DNA of 64,000 nucleotides from Jejuia rubra (lineage in GTDB: Bacteria; Bacteroidota; Bacteroidia; Flavobacteriales; Flavobacteriaceae): NCBI RefSeq assembly GCF_042684665.1, contig NZ_JBHULY010000005.1, forward strand, positions 310,001-374,000, in the 5' to 3' direction. This document shows positions 44,474 through 52,368 of this stretch, in pieces. The translations under genes and the position numbers were made by a program. Numbering within the stretch: position 1 is the stretch's first letter; the number at the start of each line of letters is the position of its first letter. The notes under the pieces were generated by a model that worked only from the letters and a program-made list of their open reading frames with translations, did no database searches and had not been told where the DNA came from.

Positions 44474-44481
44474 TATCTTTG
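44474..44481 (+). promoter_or_regulatory. -7 element before the TPP riboswitch
   Basis: TATCTTTG fits TAnnTTTG directly upstream of the riboswitch, so the mRNA would start within the aptamer's 5' edge. No clear -33. Confidence 0.55.
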
Positions 44482-44486
44482 CGCCG

Positions 44487-44637
44487 TTCTCAAAAAGGGG
44501 TGCTGAAGGATTGTCGATTGGCAATATTCGATTGATGATTTAAATCCGAAATCGTAATTCGTAAATCTAAAATCTGAACGGCTGAGATCATACCCATTGA
44601 ACCTAGAACAGGTAATGCTGTTTAGGAAGCGAATGTT
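44487..44637 (+). promoter_or_regulatory. TPP (THI-box) riboswitch
   Basis: The conserved parts are in order: TTCTCAAAAAGGGGTGCT, a long AT-rich variable P3 region, then GGCTGAGATCATACCC, TTGAACCTAGAACAGG, TAATGCTGTTTAGGAAGCG. The CTGAGA and ACCC ... GAACCTG-like cores bind the pyrimidine and pyrophosphate of TPP. The downstream gene is a TonB receptor, so thiamine uptake would be shut off when TPP is plentiful. Confidence 0.92.
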
Positions 44638-44640
44638 AAG

Positions 44641-44662
44641 AAAATGTCCGGTGGACATTTTT
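44641..44662 (+). terminator. Riboswitch expression-platform terminator
   Basis: AAAATGTCC/GGACATTTT stem with a 3-nt loop and trailing T, immediately after the aptamer and 118 nt before the gene. It suggests control by premature transcription termination. Confidence 0.75.
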
Positions 44663-44779
44663 AGTGAGTGCAAAAAAATACTAAAGTATTTTTCAGTGCC
44701 AATATAACGTTCAAAAATCATTTTTTAACAACAAAGAATAATTACCTCTTTTTATTCGATTATAATTTATGTAATCGAC

Positions 44780-46915
44780 ATGAAAAATTTATTTCTTTTT
44801 TTAACACTTTTTGTGCTATCGGTCAGCGCTTATGCACAGGAAAATCAAAAAATTCAAGATTCAACAAAAACAGAGAAACTAGACGAAGTCTTAGTAAGCG
44901 CAGTCCGCGTGGACGCAGATTCGCCAATCACCCACTCCAATGTTTCCAAAGAAGAATTGGCAAAACGAAATTTAGGGCAGGATATTCCTATTTTGTTAAA
45001 CTTTTTGCCATCAGTAGTGACTACTAGTGATGCTGGTGCGGGCATTGGATACACAGGTATCAGGGTTCGGGGTACAGACGCCACTCGTGTAAACGTAACT
45101 ATCAATGGTATTCCTTATAACGATCCAGAAAGTCAGGGTACGTTTTGGGTCAACTTGGGAGACTTTGCTTCGTCGACTGAGAGTTTACAGTTGCAACGAG
45201 GTGTTGGAACATCCACCAATGGCTCAGGTGCTTTTGGTGCTAGCTTAAACTTATTAACGGATGCATTTTCAAAAGATGCTAACGCCGAAATTTCAAATAG
45301 TTTCGGGAGTTTCAATACAAGAAAGCATACAGTAAAACTGGGCACGGGATTAATCAAGGATCATTTTGAAATATCAGGCCGATTTTCAAAAATTGACTCC
45401 GACGGTTATGTCGATAGGGCATTTACAGACTTAAAATCTTATTTTCTACAAGGGATTTATAAAGATGACAATACCTTGATTAAGGTTTTGACTTTCGGAA
45501 ATGCCGAGCAGACTTATCAATCCTGGTTTGGTTTAACGGCGGACCAATTGAGGGAAGATCGTCGGCAAAATCCATATACTTATGAAAACGAAACGGACAA
45601 CTATTGGCAGGACCATTATCAGTTCCATTGGAACCAACGTTTTAATAATCATTGGTCAACTAACCTGGGTTTAAACTATACAAAAGGTAAGGGTTATTTT
45701 GAACAATATAAACCAGATGAATCCGCATCGGATTTTGCAAATTTAATTGAAGAGGGCTCCGATGTCATAGTAAGACGATGGTTGGACAACGATTTTCATG
45801 TTTTAAACGCCAATGTAACTTATCAGAATTCTGGAATCGAGGTTATTTCTGGGCTTTCCGTTAGCAGTTATACTGGCGACCACTATGGCGAAGTGATTTG
45901 GGGAAGTGCCTTAACTGCCGGTACCAATATTAGAGATAGATATTATCAAGGGGATGCCACCAAAAATGACTTTAGTGTTTTTTCAAAGGCAACATTTAAC
46001 CTCGCAGAAAAACTTACGGGTTATATTGATTTGCAGGGGCGTTTTGTAAGATATAAAACCAATGGCTTAAATTCTGATAGAGCACCTTTTATAACTGATG
46101 CTACATTTAATTTCTTTAACCCAAAAATAGGATTGACCTATAAAAGTAGTGACAGAAACAACTTTTATGCCTCTTATGCAAGAGCGAATAGGGAACCAAA
46201 TAGGGACGACTTTGAATCCGGGGTCACAGAGAATGAAACATTGAACGATGTAGAATTAGGTTGGCGTTTTGCAAGTCCTAAAGTAGCTGTTAACACCAAT
46301 TTGTATTACATGTTTTATGAAAATCAATTGGTATTGACTGGTGAATTGGATGATGTGGGAAGCCCACTAAGAGCTACCAGTGGAAAAAGTTACAGACTGG
46401 GGCTGGAAGTAGATGCAAATATTCAGATTGCCAGTTTCCTTAGTACGTCAACCAACGTAGCCCTTAGTCGAAACAAAAACAGGTATTTTACCACTTCTGT
46501 TAATGGTGAATTGGTAAACCTAGGAGATACCAACATTTCATTTTCACCTGAAGTGGTCATCGGCAATGCGATTAATTTCTTTCCAGCCGAGGGACTTCAA
46601 TTGTCTCTGTTGAGCAAATATGTGGGTGAACAATTTATGGGAAATACGGATAATCCTGAATCTATTTTGGAAAGCTATTTCGTCAACGATTTCAATATTA
46701 ATTATGAAATTAAACCTAAAAAGTTGCTTAAGTCCATTGTCTTTTCGGGATTGGTAAACAATATCTTCAACAAGAAATATGTGTCCAATGGCTATTTTGG
46801 TTCGTTTGATTTTGAAGATAATACAAGCCCAACAGGGACAACTACGGGCTATTTTGCAGGCTATTATCCCCAGGCCACTACAAACTTTTTGGTTGGGGCT
46901 ACCTTAAAATTTTAA
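44780..46915 (+). CDS. TonB-dependent receptor, probable thiamine uptake
   Basis: A 711-residue outer-membrane receptor with signal MKNLFLFLTLFVLSVSAYAQ. The TonB box region is KLDEVLVSAVRVDADSP, and the plug contains NFLPSVVTTSDAGAG and GIRVRGTDATRVNVTINGIP. A 22-strand barrel ends with NFLVGATLKF. There is no carboxypeptidase-like N-terminal domain and no SusD partner, which fits vitamin rather than glycan import. The TPP riboswitch upstream points to thiamine as substrate. Confidence 0.9.
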   Translation: MKNLFLFLTLFVLSVSAYAQENQKIQDSTKTEKLDEVLVSAVRVDADSPITHSNVSKEELAKRNLGQDIPILLNFLPSVVTTSDAGAGIGYTGIRVRGTDATRVNVTINGIPYNDPESQGTFWVNLGDFASSTESLQLQRGVGTSTNGSGAFGASLNLLTDAFSKDANAEISNSFGSFNTRKHTVKLGTGLIKDHFEISGRFSKIDSDGYVDRAFTDLKSYFLQGIYKDDNTLIKVLTFGNAEQTYQSWFGLTADQLREDRRQNPYTYENETDNYWQDHYQFHWNQRFNNHWSTNLGLNYTKGKGYFEQYKPDESASDFANLIEEGSDVIVRRWLDNDFHVLNANVTYQNSGIEVISGLSVSSYTGDHYGEVIWGSALTAGTNIRDRYYQGDATKNDFSVFSKATFNLAEKLTGYIDLQGRFVRYKTNGLNSDRAPFITDATFNFFNPKIGLTYKSSDRNNFYASYARANREPNRDDFESGVTENETLNDVELGWRFASPKVAVNTNLYYMFYENQLVLTGELDDVGSPLRATSGKSYRLGLEVDANIQIASFLSTSTNVALSRNKNRYFTTSVNGELVNLGDTNISFSPEVVIGNAINFFPAEGLQLSLLSKYVGEQFMGNTDNPESILESYFVNDFNINYEIKPKKLLKSIVFSGLVNNIFNKKYVSNGYFGSFDFEDNTSPTGTTTGYFAGYYPQATTNFLVGATLKF

Positions 46916-46935
46916 AGGTTTACATTAGGGATTGT

Positions 46936-46968
46936 AAAGCGTAGCTGGTAATGCTCTGGCTGCGCTTT
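46936..46968. terminator. Possible terminator between receptor and Rieske-like gene
   Basis: AAAGCGTAGC can pair with GCTGCGCTTT (one G-U pair). The T run is short, so confidence is moderate. It lies between two convergent genes. Confidence 0.5.
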
Positions 46969-46969
46969 A

Positions 46970-47407
46970 TTAATTAAAAATTAGTAACGTGTTGCCGTTT
47001 TGCTCAACACGATAACGCCTTAGTGCACAACGGGGAGGAGTTTCATTGGAATTAGCATTTTCAATTGGCAGACCTGTCAAGAGGCTGAATTCATTTTTGT
47101 CCTCGCAATTACATTTTCCAATAACGCCTTCAATCGTTAATACTGAACATGTGTCAAAAGGGTGATTGGGGTCGGCCGCATCAAAAGCTGCCAATCCACT
47201 AGTTGTATTTATTAGGACAACGCCACCGTTTCCAATATTGGGGATATATGCCGTTTCACTAACAAACTGAAGTTGGGGATAAAAACTAAGATTAACGGAT
47301 TCGTTCACACCGATGTTTAGCAAAAACTGACAGTTTTCGTTTTCCACAGAATTCCTGCTACAATTGGTTATAAACAGGAAACAAACAAAGGCAAAAGAGA
47401 GTCTCAT
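46970..47407 (-). CDS. Lipoprotein with degenerate Rieske-like fold
   Basis: 145 residues with signal MRLSFAFVCFLFITNC. The middle (IPNIGNGGVVLINTTSGLAA, FDAADPNHPFDTCSVL, GVIGKCNCEDKNEFSL, GLPIENANSNETPPRCALRR) follows the strand order and loop spacing of Rieske [2Fe-2S] domains, and the end CALRRYRVEQNGNTLLI is typical. The first ligand pair C-x-H is not intact (AADPNHP instead of a Cys-x-His box), so cluster binding is doubtful. It is divergent from greA. Function unknown. Confidence 0.65.
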   Translation of the reverse strand: MRLSFAFVCFLFITNCSRNSVENENCQFLLNIGVNESVNLSFYPQLQFVSETAYIPNIGNGGVVLINTTSGLAAFDAADPNHPFDTCSVLTIEGVIGKCNCEDKNEFSLLTGLPIENANSNETPPRCALRRYRVEQNGNTLLIFN

Positions 47408-47466
47408 AAATTCTTAAAAATTAGGACGCAATTTACGATAAAAAGCAAATCGACTTAAATATTTTG

Positions 47467-47474
47467 TATATTTG
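47467..47474 (+). promoter_or_regulatory. -7 element of greA promoter
   Basis: TATATTTG fits TAnnTTTG, 104 nt before greA, giving a long leader. Confidence 0.5.
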
Positions 47475-47481
47475 CTATACA

Positions 47482-47552
47482 ATCTCGTGAAAGCGGGATT
47501 TTTTTATATGCTGAACTCTTGTACTTAGCGTAGCCGAAGTATGTTTCAGCAT
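47482..47552 (+). repeat. Leader hairpins of greA, including a dispersed repeat
   Basis: ATCTCG/CGGGAT with T6-7 (47482-47507) looks like an intrinsic terminator inside the leader. Then ATGCTGAA/TTTCAGCAT (47508-47552) encloses TACTTAGCGTAGCCGAAGTA, a REP-like core related to the repeats near 29640 and 32787. The first may be an attenuator. Confidence 0.5.
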
Positions 47553-47578
47553 CTTTTTATTATGTAAACGATGAAGTT

Positions 47579-48052
47579 ATGAGTAAAGTATCTTATTACA
47601 CTGCCGAAGGATTAAAAAAATTAAGAGACGAATTAAATCAATTAAAGGATATTGAGCGCCCAAAGGCGTCTCAAGCAATAGCGGAAGCTCGCGATAAAGG
47701 GGATTTAAGTGAAAATGCTGAATATGATGCCGCGAAAGAGGCGCAGGGTTTATTGGAAATGAAAATTTCTAAACTTGAGGAAACTTTGTCTAACGCCCGC
47801 TTAATTGATGAGTCGCAACTGGATACTTCAAAGGTACTAGTACTTTCAAAAGTGAAGATAAAGAACCAAACCAATGGTATGGAAATGACTTATACACTGG
47901 TAGCCGAAAGTGAGGCAGATTTAGCTTCGGGAAAAATTTCCGTAAGCTCTCCTATCGGAAAGGGGTTGTTGGGTAAATCTGTTGGTGAAGTAGCTGAAAT
48001 ACAAGTGCCAAACGGAGTAATGAAATTTGATATTTTAGAGATTTCAAGATAA
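47579..48052 (+). CDS. greA: Transcription elongation factor GreA
   Basis: Rescues backtracked RNA polymerase by stimulating transcript cleavage. The 157-residue protein has the coiled-coil tip with RDKGDLSENAEYDAAKEAQG, which carries the acidic catalytic pair, and a C-terminal FKBP-like domain (SSPIGKGLLGKSVGEVAEIQ). Normal length. It is followed within 10 nt by the HIT gene. Confidence 0.96.
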   Translation: MSKVSYYTAEGLKKLRDELNQLKDIERPKASQAIAEARDKGDLSENAEYDAAKEAQGLLEMKISKLEETLSNARLIDESQLDTSKVLVLSKVKIKNQTNGMEMTYTLVAESEADLASGKISVSSPIGKGLLGKSVGEVAEIQVPNGVMKFDILEISR

Positions 48053-48062
48053 ACTTTAAAAA

Positions 48063-48458
48063 ATGGCTTCAATTTTTACTAAAATAGTCAACGGTGAAAT
48101 TCCCTGTTATCGAATAGCGGAAACCGATGAATTTTTGGCCTTTTTAGATGTGAACCCCAATCAGGTGGGGCATACCCTTTGCATTCCCAAAAAAGAGGTA
48201 GATAAGCTATTTGATTTGGATGAAGCGACGTATAGTGGCTTAATGGCGTTTTCCAGAAAAGTAGCCATGGCCATTGAAAAAGCCATTCCTTGCGAACGCG
48301 TGGGAGTCAGCGTGATTGGGTTGGAAGTACCCCATGCCCACGTGCATTTAATCCCATTGCGGTCTATGGACGATGCGCGCTTTATCAAAAAGGTAAAAAT
48401 GGAAACCGGGGATTTTCAGGAAACAGCCAAAGCCATTAGTGCATATGTTCAACTTTAG
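48063..48458 (+). CDS. HIT family nucleotide hydrolase
   Basis: A 131-residue cytoplasmic Hint-like protein (MASIFTKIVNGEIPCYRIAE) with the histidine triad HAHVHLIPL and TLCIPKKEVDKLFDLD. Such enzymes hydrolyse AMP-linked phosphoramidates or dinucleoside polyphosphates. It is co-transcribed with greA, an order common in Bacteroidota. Confidence 0.94.
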   Translation: MASIFTKIVNGEIPCYRIAETDEFLAFLDVNPNQVGHTLCIPKKEVDKLFDLDEATYSGLMAFSRKVAMAIEKAIPCERVGVSVIGLEVPHAHVHLIPLRSMDDARFIKKVKMETGDFQETAKAISAYVQL

Positions 48459-48808
48459 GCCATTTGCAGACTGAGGAAAACGACCGCCACAAAAAGCAGT
48501 ACAATTGCAGTAATCACGATAATCCAAAACAATTTTTTGTAATATTTTGAATCCGGTCTTGGCGTAAAGGCCTTTTGTTGGTAGTCAAAAACGCGTTCGA
48601 TGTCCGCCGTCCATCGTTCAGGGTAAATGCGACTTTCGCATCTATCACAATGTATTTCTGTATTGATGTCTTTGGTTACGGATTTGTAGAATGAAGTCTC
48701 AACAAACTTCTGTTTAAACGTCAAGTGCAACCCGTCTTTGCTAAAACATTCCGGGCAATTGTTTTTTAAAACTACCTTTTTTATGGGTATCCATTTTTCG
48801 GTCTTCAT
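48455..48808 (-). CDS. Zinc-ribbon protein with C-terminal membrane helix
   Basis: A 117-residue protein: an N-terminal zinc ribbon (NNCPECFSKDG ... IHCDRCESRIYPERW, two CxxC knuckles) and a single C-terminal helix (LFWIIVITAIVLLFVAVVFL). It is likely a tail-anchored membrane protein with the ribbon in the cytoplasm. The start overlaps the stop of the histidine kinase gene by 1 nt, so it may act with the kinase. Function unknown. Confidence 0.75.
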   Translation of the reverse strand: MKTEKWIPIKKVVLKNNCPECFSKDGLHLTFKQKFVETSFYKSVTKDINTEIHCDRCESRIYPERWTADIERVFDYQQKAFTPRPDSKYYKKLFWIIVITAIVLLFVAVVFLSLQMA

Positions 48809-49965
48809 TATACGGCACGCTTTAATCTGATTTGTATCGTGGCGCCTTTACCTACGGTGGATTGCAATACTTTTATCCTGCCGTTATGAAAATCTTCAAT
48901 AATGCGTCTGGTTAAGGACAGTCCCAAACCCCAACCACGTTTTCTGGTGGTAAAGCCGGGTTCAAATATTTTATCGAAGTTTTTCTTCGGAATCCCTTTT
49001 CCGGTATCGGACACATTTATAGATACGATATTTTCCTGGTTTAGGATTTCAATGGCCAACTTGCCTTTGCCCTTCATGGCGTCAATACCATTTTTAACAA
49101 GGTTTTCTATCGCCCAACTATAAAGTTGTTTGTTCACTTTCACGAAGATTTCTTCCTTGGGGGCAATAATTTCAAAATTTACTAAATCCGATGTTCTTCG
49201 TTTTAAATAATCATAGGAAGCCATCGTCTCTTTTACAATATCCGCTTTTTCAAGTTTAGGCAACGAGCCTATTTTACTGAATCGCTCGGTAATAATTTGA
49301 AGCCTGTCAATGTCTTTTTCAATTTCAGAAATATAATCGGGGTTGACATTTTCCGTTTTTAGAAGTTCCGTCCATCCAATTAAAGACGAAAGTGGTGTTC
49401 CGATTTGATGCGCAGTTTCCTTTGCCATGCCCGACCACAACTTGTTTTGAGTGGCCACTTTATTGCTTTTGTAAAAGAAGAATACCACACTTGCAAAAAG
49501 AAAGATAATAAGCAAAAGTGCCAGCGGATAGTATTTTAATTTATTCAAAAGCGGTGAATTGCCGTAATAAATGGTAGACCAATGTTTGTTTTGGTACTTG
49601 ATTTCTATAGGTCTATTTTCCGATTCAAACTGTTCGATTAGTTTTTGAACATAAAGCGAATCCTTTATTTTTTTCTCGTCAATATTGTTGAAGCTACTTA
49701 AAGAACCATCCTTGTTGACAACTAGCATTGGAGTAGTGGTGTTGCTGCCCAATACTTTTAAAGTGAGGTTTAAGTTGGTATTCGTATTTACATCAGAATT
49801 GACAAACTCGGTCTGAGCGAACGACCAATTTTCCATCTTTACCCGTTCTTCTTCCTTAAAATTTTGGAAAAACACATAGGTGTTCCACAAAATGAGAGAA
49901 ACGATGATAAAGGAAACCACAATCATTATCCACCTGATGGTGTTTTTATGGGTCGTGAAAATCAT
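48808..49965 (-). CDS. Membrane sensor histidine kinase (orphan)
   Basis: A 385-residue inner-membrane kinase. Two helices (about 11-31 and 147-165) flank a small extracytoplasmic sensor with NSDVNTNTNLNLTLKVLGSN. The cytoplasmic part has the H-box GMAKETAHQIGTPLSSLIGW (His186), the N-box ENLVKNGIDAM, VSDTGKGIP and RGWGLGLSLTRRIIEDFHNG. The HQIGTPLSSLIGW form is typical of Bacteroidota NtrY-like kinases. No response regulator lies nearby, so the partner is elsewhere. Confidence 0.9.
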   Translation of the reverse strand: MIFTTHKNTIRWIMIVVSFIIVSLILWNTYVFFQNFKEEERVKMENWSFAQTEFVNSDVNTNTNLNLTLKVLGSNTTTPMLVVNKDGSLSSFNNIDEKKIKDSLYVQKLIEQFESENRPIEIKYQNKHWSTIYYGNSPLLNKLKYYPLALLLIIFLFASVVFFFYKSNKVATQNKLWSGMAKETAHQIGTPLSSLIGWTELLKTENVNPDYISEIEKDIDRLQIITERFSKIGSLPKLEKADIVKETMASYDYLKRRTSDLVNFEIIAPKEEIFVKVNKQLYSWAIENLVKNGIDAMKGKGKLAIEILNQENIVSINVSDTGKGIPKKNFDKIFEPGFTTRKRGWGLGLSLTRRIIEDFHNGRIKVLQSTVGKGATIQIRLKRAV

Positions 49966-50061
49966 GTAATGGTTAATTAATACGAGTAATATAATGCAAA
50001 TCTGTTAATATTATTGCCCAACTTGTTAGTAAATCGGTTTTTAGTTGAGTGGCAGAATAGT

Positions 50062-50069
50062 TACATTTG
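50062..50069 (+). promoter_or_regulatory. -7 element of the flavin reductase gene
   Basis: TACATTTG fits TAnnTTTG, 18 nt before the start codon. A TTG lies only 14 nt upstream, shorter than usual spacing. Confidence 0.45.
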
Positions 50070-50087
50070 TTCAAATCAAAAAAATAA

Positions 50088-50957
50088 ATGGCGTCATTCA
50101 GTCCGAAAGCACTATCAGTCAGTGAATTACATGGGTATTTGTTGAGTACGGTAGCGCCACGGCCTATTGCCTTTGCCAGTACTTTGGATGCTGACGGCAA
50201 CCCGAATTTATCGCCTTTTAGCTTTTTTAATGTGTTTAGTGCCAATCCGCCGATTATGATTTTTTCTCCAGCGCGAAGAGTTCGGGACAACAGCACAAAG
50301 CATACGTTGCACAATATTGAAACGACCAAGGAAGTGGTCATTAATGTGGTGAATTTTGATTTGGTGCATCAGGCATCTTTGGCAAGTGCGGAGTATCCGG
50401 AGGGGATAAATGAGTTTGAAAAGGCGGGGTTGCATATGTTGCCCTCTGATGAGGTAAAGCCCTTTAGAGTGGCAGAATCACCGGTGCAATTTGAATGTAA
50501 GGTGAACGAGGTGGTGAAATTAGGGAATGAAGGCGGTGCCGGAAATTTAGTGATTTGTGAGGTGGTAAAGTTTCATATTGATGATGAAATTTTAGATGGA
50601 AACGGAGCGGTGGACCAGCAAAAATTAGATTTGGTAGCAAGGGCAGGAGGAAGCTATTACAGTAGGGCCAATAAAGGTTTTTTTGAAATACCAAAGCCTT
50701 TGTCCTCTTTAGGAATTGGAGTAGATAGTTTTCCAGCGCATGTGAAGGATAGCATGATTTTAACAGGGAACAATTTGGGCATGCTGGCTAATGTAGAAGC
50801 GTTACCTACTAAAGACGAAGTGGATGCGTTTGTAAACGATTTGAGCGAACGCTACCCCGATATTAAAGATAAAACCCATCGTGAGAAGCACAAATTGGCG
50901 AGAAATTATTTAAGCTTTGGGGACCTGCAAAGTGCTTGGAAAATTTTATTATCGTAA
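50088..50957 (+). CDS. Flavin reductase-like FMN-binding protein
   Basis: A 289-residue protein with a split-barrel FMN-binding fold: LLSTVAPRPIAFASTLDADG, NLSPFSFFNVFSANPPIMIF, DNSTKHTLHNIETTKEVVIN and PVQFECKVNEVVKLGNEGGA. The family reduces flavin or acts as an FMN-bound oxidoreductase. The C-terminal extra 90 residues (LSSLGIGVDSFPAHVKDSMI) are common in the Bacteroidota members. The substrate is not evident. Confidence 0.88.
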   Translation: MASFSPKALSVSELHGYLLSTVAPRPIAFASTLDADGNPNLSPFSFFNVFSANPPIMIFSPARRVRDNSTKHTLHNIETTKEVVINVVNFDLVHQASLASAEYPEGINEFEKAGLHMLPSDEVKPFRVAESPVQFECKVNEVVKLGNEGGAGNLVICEVVKFHIDDEILDGNGAVDQQKLDLVARAGGSYYSRANKGFFEIPKPLSSLGIGVDSFPAHVKDSMILTGNNLGMLANVEALPTKDEVDAFVNDLSERYPDIKDKTHREKHKLARNYLSFGDLQSAWKILLS

Positions 50958-51022
50958 CTGGTAATGGTGTTGACTGGTAAGACGGTAATGGGTGTTATAA
51001 AATGATGTCGGCAGACATACCC

Positions 51023-51108
51023 GCGTTAGGGATTGAACGGCATGTTTGAGCTCCTCGCAGAGAGCGAGTAGTGAAAGCCCGACCGGAGCCTAAGCGGAGG
51101 TAACGCCC
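51023..51108 (+). repeat. Structured repeat GCGTTAGGGATTG...AACGCCC, copy 3
   Basis: Nearly identical to copy 1 over the first 60 nt (GCGTTAGGGATTGAACGG, CATGTTTGAGCTCCTCGCAG, AGAGCGAGTAGTGAAAGCCC), with an 8-10-nt longer tail before TAACGCCC. It ends 48 nt before the DUF3127 start. Confidence 0.8.
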
Positions 51109-51156
51109 AAAAAATAAAAATAGTAAATAGACGAATATTAAATAATTATAGATTAA

Positions 51157-51534
51157 ATGGAAGTTCAAGGACGAATTAAAATGATTGGAGACACCCAGAC
51201 TTTTGGGAGCAACGGGTTTAGAAAAAGAGAGGTAGTAGTGACTACCGAAGAGCAATATCCACAGCATATTTTGGTGGAGTTTGTGCAAGATAAAACCGAT
51301 TTGTTGAACAACTATCAGGTTGGGCAACAAGTAAAAATTAACATCAATTTACGCGGAAGGGAGTGGGTAAACCCACAAGGCGAAACCAAATATTTCAACT
51401 CTGTACAAGGTTGGAGAATCGAGGCGTTACAGCCGGTTGCCTCAGGAGAGAACATGCCTCCAGTGCCACCAGCGGATGCTTTTGAACCTGCTGGTGATCT
51501 TAACGAAGACGACCACGACGATTTGCCGTTTTAG
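51157..51534 (+). CDS. DUF3127 OB-fold protein with SSB-type C-terminal tip
   Basis: A 125-residue protein: MEVQGRIKMIGDTQTFGSNG, FRKREVVVTTEEQYPQHILV, GQQVKININLRGREWVNPQG, a five-strand barrel pattern typical of OB folds (DUF3127). After a Pro-rich linker it ends DLNEDDHDDLPF, the same acidic DDLPF tip as SSB at 27249. The tip of SSB docks repair and replication proteins, so this protein may compete for or share those partners; that is inference. A terminator follows. Confidence 0.85.
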   Translation: MEVQGRIKMIGDTQTFGSNGFRKREVVVTTEEQYPQHILVEFVQDKTDLLNNYQVGQQVKININLRGREWVNPQGETKYFNSVQGWRIEALQPVASGENMPPVPPADAFEPAGDLNEDDHDDLPF

Positions 51535-51551
51535 GCTAAAAATTTAAGCTG

Positions 51552-51616
51552 ACTCCTTCCCTTTTGAAGGGAAGGTGGGTTTTGATTTTTTTAAAATCGA
51601 AAGTCGGAAGGGTTAG
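51552..51616 (+). repeat. GC-rich hairpin repeat (CCTTCCC type)
   Basis: CCTTCCCTT/AAGGGAAGG (51555-51575) followed by GTGGG and, further on, GTCGGAAGGGTTAG. It is a relative of the CCCTCTCC repeats at 16735, 61284 and 63836. Confidence 0.65.
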
Positions 51617-51623
51617 AGAATTC

Positions 51624-51660
51624 AAACCTCAATGTTTCAAAACACATTGAGGTTTCTTAT
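51624..51660 (+). terminator. Terminator after DUF3127 gene
   Basis: AAACCTCAATGT/ACATTGAGGTTT, 12-bp stem with an 8-nt loop, followed by T-rich sequence. Confidence 0.8.
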
Positions 51661-51715
51661 TTTTATAAAAAAATTGCGTTTATCTTCAAGTTGAGAGAGA
51701 AAAAGTAATTGTAAA

Positions 51716-52345
51716 ATGAAGTTTCTATCTGAAAAACTTTGGTTTCCAGAGGTGACCGAAGCCACCGAAGATGGTATTTTGGCCATTGGTGGTGATTTAT
51801 CGGTAGCACGTCTTTTGTTGGCATACCGTTCCGGGATTTTTCCATGGTTTGAAACCGATGAGCCTATTTTGTGGTGGAGCCCCGATCCTCGTTTCGTGCT
51901 TTTTCCCGAAAAACTCAAAGTTTCAAAAAGCATGAGACAGGTGCTTCGTAATAAAGATTTTGAAGTTACGGTCAATACTGCATTTAATGAAGTGATTACC
52001 GAATGCGCCATTGCGAAAAGAAGCGGACAAACCGGTACATGGATTACTCAAAACATGATAAAAGCCTACACGGAGTTGCACCATTTGGGCTACGCAATAT
52101 CTGTTGAGGTGTGGAACAATGACCGACTTATTGGAGGCCTGTACGGCATCGATTTGGGTAACGGTATTTTTACGGGTGAAAGTATGTTCGCCAAAGAGAG
52201 CAATGCCAGTAAAGTTGGTTTTATTACCTTTATTCAAAACTCAGAATACAAACTTGTAGATTGTCAGGTATTCACCAATCATCTAGCTAGTTTGGGAGCT
52301 GAGGAAATGGCAAGAGACGAGTTTTTAAAATATATAAAGGGATGA
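51716..52345 (+). CDS. aat: Leucyl/phenylalanyl-tRNA--protein transferase
   Basis: Adds Leu or Phe to N-terminal Arg or Lys of proteins, marking them for ClpAP. The 209-residue protein has LAIGGDLSVARLLLAYRSGI, FPWFETDEPILWWSPDPRFV, SGQTGTWITQNMIKAYTELH, GGLYGIDLGNGIFTGESMFA, diagnostic of the family. A single gene, no operon. Confidence 0.95.
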   Translation: MKFLSEKLWFPEVTEATEDGILAIGGDLSVARLLLAYRSGIFPWFETDEPILWWSPDPRFVLFPEKLKVSKSMRQVLRNKDFEVTVNTAFNEVITECAIAKRSGQTGTWITQNMIKAYTELHHLGYAISVEVWNNDRLIGGLYGIDLGNGIFTGESMFAKESNASKVGFITFIQNSEYKLVDCQVFTNHLASLGAEEMARDEFLKYIKG

Positions 52346-52368
52346 TGGTTTAGCTGAAGTCAAATATT

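Noticed and set aside
27075..51108. The GCGTTAGGG...AACGCCC elements as integron attC sites
   Set aside because: The length is similar, but the core triplets are in the wrong order (GTT first, AAC last), the elements are far apart, and no integrase or cassette array is present.
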